Part shown: piece by piece, positions 1 to 12,764 of the stretch
Position numbering within the stretch: the first letter of the stretch is position 1
Layout of the letters: each line of letters starts with the position of its first letter
Origin: Rhabditoides inermis
Lineage: Eukaryota > Nematoda > Chromadorea > Rhabditida > Rhabditidae
Length of the DNA stretch: 64,000 nt
Assembly: GCA_963966185.1 (NCBI GenBank)
Contig: CAWZYM010000301.1
Location: 1,758,014 to 1,822,013 of the forward strand
Reading direction: 5' to 3'
Translations under genes and position numbers: made by a program
Notes under the pieces: generated by a model
Told to the model about the DNA's origin: nothing
Seen by the model: the letters and a program-made list of their open reading frames with translations, nothing else
Database searches by the model: none

Positions 1-1177
1 ATTGCATAACTCGAACTGGTAGTTGCACTACTAACAAAATGTGGTAGTATTACCTAAATCAAGTCAGAAAACATTTGTTTTAGAGGCAATTTTCAAAGAT
101 CAATGTTAAATGAACCATGAACTGAAGCTACACATGTACTAGGAAGCCTAACGAAGATAACGACAAACATACAACACCGCAAAATACTAGCACAGCAACA
201 TAATAGTCTCTATTCCCGTCGTCGCGCCTTCTTGACTCCAGACTCGCACGGCTCATGCGGCTAAGGCTGCATATGGGGTGTAATCGAGGGGCGATTACTG
301 CTTGCACCGCACCCCCGCCCGAAATCCAGCCGGTTCGGTGGAGGAAAGCGAAAGCGAGACACGAATGGATATGGATGACAAATGAGAGGAGCGGATATGG
401 GGTGACAGGTAGACTACCCGGGAGAGAAAAGACAAAAGACACTACCGATTAGCATAACTCTTGGTCAGCGCGCGAGAAGTGAAAGTGACATTCGGTGGAA
501 GGTAACGGATATTGAGATGAAGTAGGAAGTAGGATGTGAAAGCAAGTAACTTTATGTAAAAGGTAGTAACAATGTTAACATCCAGAACGCAGGAAGTGTA
601 ACAAGGAAGAAATCGGCGCGCGTCTTGGAATAGAGTGACCGTGAATCCTCGTCTCAACAATGTTTGCTCATCTCCCATTCACTACCTACACGAAACGCGC
701 GTCTGTCCCGAAAAAGGGATGAATGCTTGGAACGAATTCGGTGGAAAAGGATAGGGGATATCAACATGCATGAGTGAACTGAGTGGTACACGGAAAGCTG
801 GAGTCGAATCGGGGATGGCTTTTGTGAATCACCGAATCACTATTCCCACCCCCGGTAGCAGAACGACTGCTCGTTACGGTTATGTTACGGGTGTATGGAA
901 CGAGAAAGACGCGCACTATCGAGTCGAGTGGACACCACAAAGCCAGAAACAAAGCCAGTGGACGTTTATCAATCAGATACCATGTATATACGAACTATCA
1001 CGGAAGTTCACGAACGGAGACGGGTTTTTTTGCGCACGGAAATCGAACTGAAACTTCTAGTCCTAGTCACCACAAAGTACAAACATGTATCAAACGCTAT
1101 ATATGGACACGCACAAATCACGTGGAGTGTGAAGAGAGTGGGAGAGTGGAAGAGAGACATACATACATATATCCCTC
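1..1177. other. Intergenic stretch downstream of the guanylyl cyclase
   Basis: No convincing exon was seen on either strand. The open frames here are short, lack splice-consistent continuation and show no recognisable domain. The region follows the stop codon of the minus-strand cyclase gene, so its right end should contain that gene's 3' UTR. No clear polyadenylation signal was identified. Confidence 0.5.
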
Positions 1178-1739
1178 CTATTCGTCCCTCTCATCTCCTT
1201 CTGCCGTGAATCTGAGTGTGGGATACTTGAGTTTCTCCCTCTGAATCCGTGATCGACGGGCCACCAGGTCCTCTCCCGTCACAAAGTACGTCATCTGATG
1301 GCCTTTGCCCTAAAAAGAAGTATTCCTTCTCTCTATCCTTCTTCTTCATGATCTCTCTCTCTCCCTACCTTCATTTCCACCATTCCCCTCTCCACTATCT
1401 CATATCCGCCCAGTTGCGTCAGTATATTGCGAGAGTCCTGAAACAACACGTTTGAAACATAACATACTTATGCGCGCTTCATGATTATTATTTGTTCAGT
1501 TTGTTCAGTTGTTATCAGTGATATGTTTCACGATTACTTGACAAAAGAACTTTATTATCTCATCGTAATCTGATCACATTTATCGTTCTGATCACATTTA
1601 TAGTACGATCGTAACGAACGTTACCTGCGAGCAATTGATTCTGAGGGGGATTCCATTGCTCTCCATTCGACTCGCTGTGTTGACAGTGTCACCGAATAGA
1701 CAGTACCTAAAAACTGAATAAGACGAGAAGGAAGAGAGA

Positions 1740-1779
<40 letters not shown>

Positions 1780-4700
1780 TGCTCACCTCGGCATCTTCAG
1801 TCCAACCACTCCGGCCACACACGGTCCCGAGTGCATTCCAATCCTCAGATTCACCTTCTCATCCGGACGATGGCGTATTTTGAACGTCTAAATAAGTATT
1901 TTTGTATATAATAATATAATACAGTAAGTCACGTGTAGTGCCATAGTCTTCCTTCGACCCTCCGCAGTGTAATCTCTTGAATCGGGTGGAATTATATAAA
2001 AGTGAAGGTGAATTCAGTAAGTAGCAACGTCCTCGCATCGCATACCCGTATGGCCCTGAGTAGTGCGAGTGCCATGCTGGCGATCTCCCCCGCGTGGTGG
2101 GATCCATTCGGAGTCGGCAGACCAGACACAACCATGTACGCATCCGCGATCGTCTCCACCTAGAACAACCACACATTAAATGTTCATTTTAAAGTTTTCG
2201 ACAATTTATACACCATCTAAAACAACCACTCTATTAACATACGTTTCATTTGATTTATGAGCATGAGTTTTGACAGTTTTTGACAATAATCATTCCGCCA
2301 TTTTGCCCGCCATCGAGCGGCTGCGTCGCCTATTCAATGACCCCGCCCCCGCCGGACAACCCTCTCTGCTGCGTGGGTTGCACCGAAACGATTGCTGCAT
2401 TGAGAAATGAAATGTCGATGATGAAGCGCAACTTCGAGAACGTACACGCCGACCTCCTCCAAAAGATCCAGTACCTCGTCAAGAAGCAAGACAGCCAGGA
2501 GAAGTCGTATGCCGCTGCTGTAGCCGCCGCACCGCCTGTGCCGATGGCCCCTATCTCGGCCCTCGACCCAGACAACGTGGCTGATGTGCTTTCTCGTGTG
2601 CCGCGCGATGCCGACTATGAAAAGTTCGTGAACTCTGGAGAACGTGAGAAGGAGCGAGTAAACGAAGAACGGGACTCTCGACTTGTTCTCGTTGCACGAC
2701 CGGAAGATGAAAACGAAACGGAACACACGCTGCTGACTGCTGTACAGACTGCCCTCGAAGAAGCCGGATTGCCCAAGGACAATGTGATCAAGGCTGCCCG
2801 CTACCCTGCTGCAAAGGACCCGAAGAAGACTGGTGCTCGCCCTGTTAAGATCTACCTACGCGATGACGTCACTCCGGACAGACGTCAGATGCTCAAGGAG
2901 ACCCTCTCCCGTTCCAAGATTGCTCTCTTCTGCCGCGACGACCTCGGATACATGGATAGGCGTAGGGATGGGTTCCTTCGGTACTAAGTACTGTAGGACT
3001 ATGAATAACCGCTCCTCGTTCCAGTGGTACTTTGTTCGCGATCTCGCGGTGCATGCGGTTCCCCGGAGGCGTGGACGGATTTCGGCGACCCGGGAGAAGC
3101 ACAAGTCAACCGATTCGCAGAGACAGGTGGATGGGGAAAGCGCGTCTAACAACGTGTCTGTTGCCGCCACTTCTCAGTAATGGTTACTTCCGCAGACAAA
3201 TATTTTAGCCTCTTTACCAGTAATATTCGTAGTTTTAAAAACTCCCTGCAGCTTATAACTGCTTCTTTTCATTCTCTTTCTGTGATTGGTGTTTTGACGG
3301 AGATTTGGACACGGGATGAGAAATCGATTCCAATTTTCCCTCGGCGCGTCACTCACGCTGCCTGTCGATCAGATCGAAGAGGCGGAGGTGTCATGATTAG
3401 TGTTCCTTCGAATTTGGGATCTACTTTACTCGCACAAACTAGCCTGGATGATCTTGATGCGGTAGCTTCTAAAATAACCTTCCCTAATGGCTCTAGAGTT
3501 ATAGTTATTGGAGTATATCGGCACCCGCGAAGCTCACCAAATTTCACTCACCATCTGGAAACGTTCATTGCCCGTTTCAATATAGATTGTCCAGTTATAA
3601 TTACAGGTGATTTTAATTTCCCAGAAATCAATTGGCGTGATAATACATCTAGCGAACCAAAATCATTTGACTTTGTTGGATTATGCAACACACTGGGCCT
3701 TTCTCAGCATGTCAACTTCCCCACTCGCGGATATAACATATTAGATTTGATACTTTGTAATGACCGTTCCTTGATTTTCAACGTAAAACCTGGAATTCAA
3801 ATTTCAGATCATGTATCAGTAGAGTGTTCCTTAAATATACCACTATCACCATCTTGTGACAATGTTGAGAAAACCTACTTTGACTACAGAAATGGAGACT
3901 ATGCCGCGATGTGCCATGATCTCGCTGCTATTGATTGGGTCTCACAGTTTGGACAATGTACTGATATAGATCAAAAGTACAATGTTCTTACTGGTTACAT
4001 ACACGACTCTATCAACATAAGAGTACCAATTCTTACAATCAAGAGCGCGAAAAAGTTTCCCTCATGGCTGTTATCTAAGAAATTGAAAATTAGAAAATTG
4101 TTTGATAAACAGAAACACACCAAGGATCCAGATGATATATATACCTATAAGAATGCGACAAAACTTTATAAGCAAGACGTGAAAAGCTATCTCATTGAAC
4201 GCGAACGCAGTATTTTGAAAAAAAGCTCCCCAGCTGAATATTGGAACTATATCAAGAAACGCACAGTTGGCAAAGCAGACATTCCGTTCCTTTCTGATGG
4301 GGAAAGCCTTGTCTCTGATGATTTCGAAAGAGCGCAGATGTTTAACAAACATTTTTCTGATGTATTTATAAGAGATGACCATAAACCATTCTCAGCGCAA
4401 AGTAAGACATCTGTTAGCCTGATGAATATAAATCTGGATCCGGATCGTGTTTATACATATTTGAAGCACTTCAAACGAAAACTTTCATATGGACCGGACA
4501 ATATACCTAGTATTGTGCTGCAATCATTAGCTGTTGTACTCGCTGAACCTTTGTCCATGATTTTCAAGGAATCTTTAACCACAGGCAACATGCCGAACCT
4601 TTGGAAACAATCTATAGTAGTGCCGGTCCATAAGAAAGATGATCCTTCTATTGTAAATAACTACCGCCCTATTTCGCTCACTTGTACAAGTTGTAGAGTG

Positions 4701-7398
4701 CTTGAGCGGATGTTAGTCTATGAGATGCGTAAACATCTTTGGTCTAATCATCTTGTCGCACCTCAGCAGTTTGGCTTCCTAGATGGACGCTCTACCATTT
4801 CACAGATGGTGGAGTATGTCTCATTTATTAGTAGCGAATTGGGTGCAAAACGGATAGTCGATAGTATATATCTTGATGTTGCGAAGGCTTTTGACACTGT
4901 TTCGCACAGACGATTAATACAAATCTGTGATGCGTATGGATTCCGCGGCAATCTCCTTAGATGGCTACAAAACTACTTGACTGGAAGAACCCAATGTGTG
5001 CGTATATCCAACAGATTATCTGATTGGTTAGATGTTTTATCTGGAGTACCTCAAGGAAGTGTTGTAGGTCCTCTCATGTTCTTGTTGTATGTCAACGATA
5101 TCGGAGACGTTATCGAACATTGTAAATTTCACATTTATGCAGACGATCTAAAACTCTACCTGTCATCGAGTACTCCCTGTTTCGAGTCAAAATTGATATC
5201 CGATCTTCGTCGGATAGCTAAATTTTTCATTGACAGACAAATGAAACTGTCAGTTTCTAAATGTGAGTGTATGCATTTTGGCAAGAATAATCCTATGTAT
5301 TCATACACATGTGAGGGTCAACCTTTACGTTCAGTGCGTAATATACGCGATCTAGGTATTCAACTCAATTTTGACCTCAGTCCCGATAGTCATATTTCAA
5401 AACAAGTACGAAAAGCATCTGCCCTTGCTATACTTGTTCCGCGGACTTTCTCCTATTCGAAAGATTTGTATAGAAATTTCTTCATATACAAAATCAGACC
5501 GATTCTCGAATACGGCAGTGAAGTGTTATGTCTAATGAACAAAACTTTCACAAATGCATTGGAAAAGACACGACGAAAGTTCACAAAGGCAATATTTCCG
5601 AAAATGAGCTACGCGAACCGTCTTGAGTCTCTCCAACTGGAAACATTATATATGCGTAGAATAAAAAGCAACCTTACCCTAGTACATAGTTATATGTATG
5701 GATATATCAAGTCAGAAAACCCTTTTGACGTAATTGATTCCAAGTCAAGATCATCTAGGAACCGTTCCAATGGGTGTAAACTTTACAGTAACGCCAAAAC
5801 CACAATTCAACAGTCTTTTATAATTCATTCGGTTGTTAACACTTGGAACTTGCTTCCTCAAACCGTTGTAAATATTCCCGATAAACACCAATTCAGAAAG
5901 AGCTTAAATAATCATATAAATTTCCATAGTAAAAACGGCACTATTTTCAGTTCACTTAAAATACAAGACCCCACTAATCTCTAAAATATGAAGCTGGGGC
6001 AACTCTTATTTAGAAGTGGTGACAAACGGCACATATAGACCGTTTTTCTCACTTACTTTTATCTCGTTTCGGGTGATGAGATTGCACTTTCCCTACATAG
6101 ATCATGTTAACTCTGATTTCTGGGGAGAGTGCGGTTGTACCGGGTCGCAGGGATACGGACCGACGACGGGGGCTGCTGTGCCTCCCGATCATCTTATTGT
6201 ATCTCCTTCTCTTTTCCCGTGTTATCACCAAAATTCATATGAATAAACTATATATATAATAATGACCTCGTAACCAGCGCGAAAATGTTACCATTCACCA
6301 CATATTATTCTTACGATAGGTTTGTGTGACAATAAGTCTGTTGTCAAACCACGCATAGACTAAGAACCTTGTATACGTCGTATTTGTTGATGATCGAATC
6401 GAATGTTGTGTAGAGATCGTTGAGAAAACACACGATTTCTATCGGTTTCGACGTGGCGCTCATCTGAAAGGGGCGGGGCTAAGAAGGGCGGTGCAACGGA
6501 AAAACCTCCACGAATCCGGGACAATCCGAGAAGAACACAGTGACGGAATCGAATGATTCCGCGTTCACGTTGGCTCCTGTTTTGAGGGCGTCCGCGATTT
6601 CACTGCAAGGGTACTGTAGAGAAGGTGAGATAGAGAGAGAGGGGAGGAAAGAGAGCGAGAGCGAGTGAGAGAGATTGAGAGAGAGAGACCTCGGTAACAT
6701 CATCTTGAGTAGCTGTTCACTCTTCTGCTTCTCCACTGCCAGCTCGGCACTTCTGGAATGACGTCACTCCCTTTCCGATAACGTCACTTCCCTCACCTCT
6801 CATTGATGTCTGCTTCCAGCCTCGCCGTGTATTTCTCGATCATAGCCACCATGTTATCCATGATTGTTCGTTTTCTAAAAAAAATGTTTTACCCTTCGAC
6901 TACCGCTCTCACATTGAAGACATAATCTGGTTCAGAACATAGACATGCAGTGAAACGTAAACGTAAAAGTAAAGTTAGCCCTCGATTCAAGAAGCTTATG
7001 AGCACTCTGCGGGAGTCGATCGAAGGAAGACTATGGCACGACACCATAGTGCGTGACACGTACACGTATCGACAATTTGTATCGACAATGATGTTAATGA
7101 AAAAAGAGCAACTACTGACAGTCCGTGAGTGAGTACGCGCAGTTTCTTCTTGATCATGTCAGTGGTGGGTCGGGCGAGGGGAGATTCCGCCCAGCAAGCG
7201 GCCACCGTCTCCGACACCTCGCGGGGCGCGTCCTGCAAGGTGCACGATGATGACGTCATTCGATAAAGTAGTTACCTTGATGAGTTTGATATCTGGCCGC
7301 ATCGGCCGTCCATCACCATCGTATTCACGGAGACGGTAGACAATCTCTGAAGGAGATTGTCATTATTGATAATTCCCGTGAATTTATTATTATTATTA

Positions 7399-7484
<86 letters not shown>

Positions 7485-10400
7485 GTTGTTATTATTGTTA
7501 TTATTATTATTATTGATGTAAAAAATTCAATCAATACCGGTGAGTTCCATGGGTTCGTCTCCCCACGGCCCGCCCCTTCCATAGATCTCATAGAGCAGAA
7601 TGGCCAGGGAGTAGATATCGGCGCGCTGCAAAAAACAGTATGCATTTTTTCCTATCTCTTTGGCTTCGCCTTGACTATATTCTACTCATTCCCTTACCCT
7701 CAGCATGGGATTGGCGGCGTCTCCAAGTGGCGGGTCGTCTCGCAGCAGCTCTGGCGCCGTCCACAACTCGTCTGGAAAACAAGACTCACTATCAGGATGC
7801 TGTTCTAACCTAATACGTTACTGGAAAATCCACTTTTCTGGAAAATCCACTTTTTTAAAATTCATTTTTCTCCTAAAACTCAAGTATCCGGTATCCGGTT
7901 GTATTTCCACATATAAAGTTAGCCAGTGAAAAAGTGGAGAAGCAGTGAATTTTTCCAGTAACGTGTCACGACTTCAGGATGCTTTACCGTACCCTTGCAC
8001 TCCTGCTCGTCTGTGTTCTGCCTCTGCTCGCCCCGTCTCATCTCGCGCAGACCGAACGACGACAGGCGCACCATCCATCTGGCAACACGTCTCTCTCTCT
8101 CTCTCACTCTCTCTCTCTCTCTTTCTTTCTCTATTTCTCTCACTCTTTCTCTCTCACTCTCTCTCTTTCTCTCACTCTCACCGACTGTCGATGAGACAAT
8201 TGGTCGACTTTAGTCTTCCGTGACACCCAATCTGCGAGTGGTGAAGGAAGTGCAGTCCCTGAATGTTGATTGGTGAATCTCGTCTCTCTAGCCCCGCCCA
8301 CCTCCACAATATCCCTCGACATCTGATTGACGAAGAGGTCGTCCAGTGGCAGATCGTCGTTGTCGAGAAGTTCACGGATCGAACCTGAAGAATATAAAAA
8401 TTTGGTTCAATTCAAATTATTGCAATTACATTCGAAAGATGGAAAGATGGTTATTCGACCTCAACGCCTGTTTCTCTGACTTCGTCCTCAGATAACCCAC
8501 CTCTACTAGCCATTTCTTGTACGATGAATACATCCGGGATCTGCACCATCATTCCGCGAAACGTGAGCAGATTGGGGTGGGAACACTCTTGCAACTGAAA
8601 TGGTTTATCAAATTATCAAGACAGTGCGAGAGAGACAGACAGGTAGAGAGGGACATTGAGTTTCAATATCTCCTCACCTGCACCACTTCCTTCCTGACTG
8701 CCCTTGTGAACTCCACGTCTCCTTTGTAGATCCTCTTCAGAGCATATGGACTGCCCTCGAATAGACCCACTGCGAAGTCTGTCAACTGAAACAAGTATGA
8801 TCAGAATACACGAGCAGAATCTTGGGACCACCCACGTTGTTCCACTTCTTGTTCTCGGGGTTCTCTCCTTGCTTGAGTGGTCCGGCGGAAAGAATCGATC
8901 CCATTCCGTCCCTCGGTTCGGAAGAGGCGACGGGAGCGGATGGAATCTGAAAAAGAGGGATACGTTACACGGTCGGTTCTTCACAATACTGCGTTGATAA
9001 TGTTCAATGAAATCGTCATGACAGAAATTATCAACAAAAATGTGTGTTTGTTATGTTATGTTTCATCTACGCAAAATGATTCAGGTTTCTGTTACAACAC
9101 AATGTGAAAGCGCCTTGACCTTCATAAATAATAGAAACCTGAACAATTGCATACCTCTCCCGGCAGTTGCTCATAGTCTTCAATCAGAAAGTTGGACTGC
9201 TTCAGCGCTTCCGACTGGAAAACAATCAATAAATGAATGTCTCTGCAATTATACGATCGATTCTCACCACAACGATGCTTCCGCGAATACTGGCCATGCT
9301 CTTCATCATACTAGTACGACTCAACAGATTGGTGTGCCTCTGAAAAAAAACGAAAAATCAATGACAATACGTTTCAATCAATAACCTTGAGTGTGATGGA
9401 TGTGCGATCAATGAGAAACGAGAGCGAGTGCAGGCGACGTTCATATTGATAACGGCTAAAGTTATCGATTAACTGATTAACTTTAATTTATGACTTATAC
9501 ACTTATATTTACCGATAGAGTAGAAATATGATAACTCCTGCGATGATAATCACTCCCGCCACCACGCAAACAATGATGATAAAGAGCTTATCGCGAGAGT
9601 TGAGGCACAACTCATCACTGAAAGAGGGCGTGGTTAGAGTGGGCGGAGCCAGCGCACCTGAATCCGCAAGTTGGCGTGTCCTTCGGAACAGACCCAGATA
9701 TCCAGTTGATGTGCAAACCGCTGCCAGGGTAATCAACTAGAGACTGAAAATGATTATTGGTATGAAACAATTCCTAATCGTTTCTCCAAATCTAGGAAAT
9801 CCACATCAATCAACCATGCTTTTCGCATGAGTGCTGTCTCTAACTCCGTCTGCACCTGATTTTTTCGATCTAGAATGAATTGTATCAACCCTGACCCACC
9901 CTCTCCCCGTCTCTATCCACTCGTAATTCTGCCACTGTCCACAGACCAGCCCTCCCTCCCCGAGTGTGCCAGTACAGAACGCGCGTGTTGCCGGACACTT
10001 GACCATACCTAAAGTTGTGCTTATGTTATGTGTTGTATTGACTTAATTGTATCATTCTTTGTCTTACAATTACAAACAATTCAAAAACCATATTTGGTTG
10101 GACTTTTCTATATTTTTGTTCTACTCCCACTCACCCATCGACCATCAACTCCTCGCCAGTGATACTCGTGTACGGGCGACTGAGCATCTGCTCGTACAGC
10201 CTATTCGCTAGGTACGGGTTCTCACTCTGCAACGACGTGGTCAGAGAGGGCGGAGTCTGGATAGATGTGAAGAAGAAAGGAGGGAGGAGAGACAGACACA
10301 CATAGAGAGAGGAGATAGATAAACAGACAGAGGGAGACAGGGAGAGGGATAGTGTAAGACAGAGAGAGGGCGGAGAGAGAGAGATAGAGAGAGAGAAAGA

Positions 10401-11971
10401 GAGAGAGAGCGAGCGAGGGAGAGGGCGGAGGTGGAATCGAAAGTAAATGAGAGAGCGGAGAAATGCAGAGCGTGTCCCACCCTCTCCAGCACATCACGTG
10501 TCGCCTCTGCTATCAGCCGCATTGCATCGTATGTCCTTGCTGTCCTCTCCCAGTGGCTGTTCACAGGCACCGACTGCGCCGTCTGGTACGGCGACTCTGC
10601 CACTGTCGGCACTCCGGCTATCACCTAAACGAGAGCCAGAATTGGTGGATCCTTTATCACCTTGTGAGCCTACCATAAATATAAATAACTGATTGTTTAC
10701 ATCAGTTAGCCTAGATCCAGCTCCATATTTGTCATACCGTGTTTGCTATGTTCATAGACAAACATTATCATTCTACCTTCTCCTTAAACGCTCTCCACTC
10801 TGCATTAGCATCACTCGGCGGCGCGAGATCCGACGGCAGCCAGATGACGTTTCTGCAGTACAACAACCCATCTTTCCCTACAGTACGCCTACAGTATACC
10901 TGAACGCTTGTATCAGCTGCTCGCTGGTAGTGTTGAGTCCAGATAGATCGGCAGGTGGAGGGGCGGAGCCAGCGTACAGCCAGTCTCGGTTCGAGGCGAG
11001 ACTACAGAGAGTGAATTAGCGAATGATGGACACGCGCGTCATTGCAACACCTAAAGGAAAAGGGCAATCTCCGGTGCTCTATGAACGTAGACAATCAATC
11101 CCGCCTATGCTCTAGTTTATAAATATGCAACACTACTGAGGTTACAAGTTAAGTTACAAGTTAAGTTACAGTTAAGTTACGAGTTACAAGTTGTGGGTTG
11201 CTGTATGGCAGTACTCTACTCACCCCACATGTGCTATGACAGCGTAGTCTCCCTTTGCCCACGCGGTCTCCTGGATGAGACAAGCAAGAAATCTCTGTAG
11301 GACGGGCACGGATCGGAGAGGATCGGACACGAGGAACACTGAAACAGAAAACGTTTCGGAAAAATCCTATATGTCTGCGTTACTTACCCCTAGCTTTCTC
11401 GGCCGCTTTCCTCACAGTTTGCACAGTGGCGGCGACCGATCCAGTCTGCTCGATGCGGGATTCCAGAAGGATAGTGATATACGTCTTCTTCAGAAAGGCT
11501 GCAAGGGAACTAAGGGTCTGTTGCGAATGAGAAGCCCCAACTGACCAGCGACGGTCTGTCTCTGCATGTTGGCATAGGCGTCCGTTCCCTCTTCCGATGG
11601 CGACACTAGTCCCACTGCCTTCCACTCGAAATGCGAGAGGAGGGAGAGGACCGAGGAGGCGAAAGAACTGAAACCATGCATTTCATACATAAGTGTTACA
11701 AGGCACGAAAAGGTTGGCTTTCTTGAAAGTTTCTGATCCCACCTTGGCACTGGTTGCATCATGATGTAGGTCCTATCCTCGGGCACTAGGTAGTTGATGT
11801 CGAAGTAACATTGCTAAAATAACTGACATGTGATGTGACAATATAGATGTAAACAAACGCCAAACTAATAAGTCCAAACTCACATCGGTGGCAATCATGG
11901 AGCGGGTGGCCATTGCGAGTTGGGCTTCGGAGGAACAGGAGGAGGAGAGGCCGAGCAGAGAGGAGAAGTTC

Positions 11972-12009
<38 letters not shown>

Positions 12010-12072
12010 GAAGTAGGGGACGAGAGAGTGAGAGAGAGAGAGGGGAGAAAGATAGAGACATAGAGAAGAGAG

Positions 12073-12116
<44 letters not shown>

Positions 12117-12693
12117 TTCATATCTCTTCAACTCACCTTCAACGTCCAGTCCTTACTCTGATAGGTACTCGTGTACTCCAATCGTGAATACTGACGGAAC
12201 TGAAACACACACTTTTGCAATCGTCAATATCTTATACCAACCAGTTGTATCCCATCTTTTCCATAACTGTCGATTAATGTAACTTGATACCCGTTGTTTG
12301 ATTCATTCGAAAATTTTAAGTCATCAACCGCGATTTGCAGTGCGGCGGCCGAGAATATAGCACCTGAAAAGACACAATAACATGGAATTGTTTCCAGCCC
12401 AACATACCTTCTCCGTCACACTTTTCTCTATGCACATTGCAGCCGATCTCTCCGAGAAACCCGACTCGAAATGGGTACTCCACCACTTCTCCATTGATCT
12501 GAAAAGGAAGTAAACCGACCATATCTCATGTCAGTATTACCTCTTTTGAAACGCACTCAACATGCCTAATTGTGACACACAAACATATTAATACAATGTG
12601 TACCAGCATAGAACAATGTCAGATGAGTACAGCGCAGGAATCTTAGTGAATGTGGAAAATGGCTATAGTGTCATTGCTCCTTGTGTCCTCCGT

Positions 12694-12764
<71 letters not shown>

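Larger units (their letters stand above)
2280..6250 (+). mobile_element. CR1-like non-LTR retrotransposon, near complete
   Basis: The element carries two coding regions in the order expected for CR1/Jockey-group LINEs: an ORF1 with an N-terminal CxxC segment and a helical region, then an ORF2 with endonuclease and reverse transcriptase. It lies antisense to its host cyclase gene. The 5' boundary is not defined; sequence from about 2163 to 2280 could be intron or element. The 3' end probably falls near 6242-6262, where AATAAA is followed by a TA-rich tract. No target-site duplication could be identified. ORF2 is uninterrupted over 934 codons, so the insertion is fairly young. Confidence 0.85.
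2163..6367 (-). other. Long cyclase intron hosting a retrotransposon
   Basis: The upstream exon ends ..DVYK at 6368 with donor GTTCTT. The downstream exon begins VETIADAY at 2159 after a CTAG acceptor. The two halves of the conserved cyclase motif DVYK/VETI are therefore split by about 4.2 kb, almost all of it a plus-strand CR1-like element. Other introns of this gene are mostly 50-400 bp. Both splice sites look intact, so the host gene may still be expressed. Confidence 0.85.
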
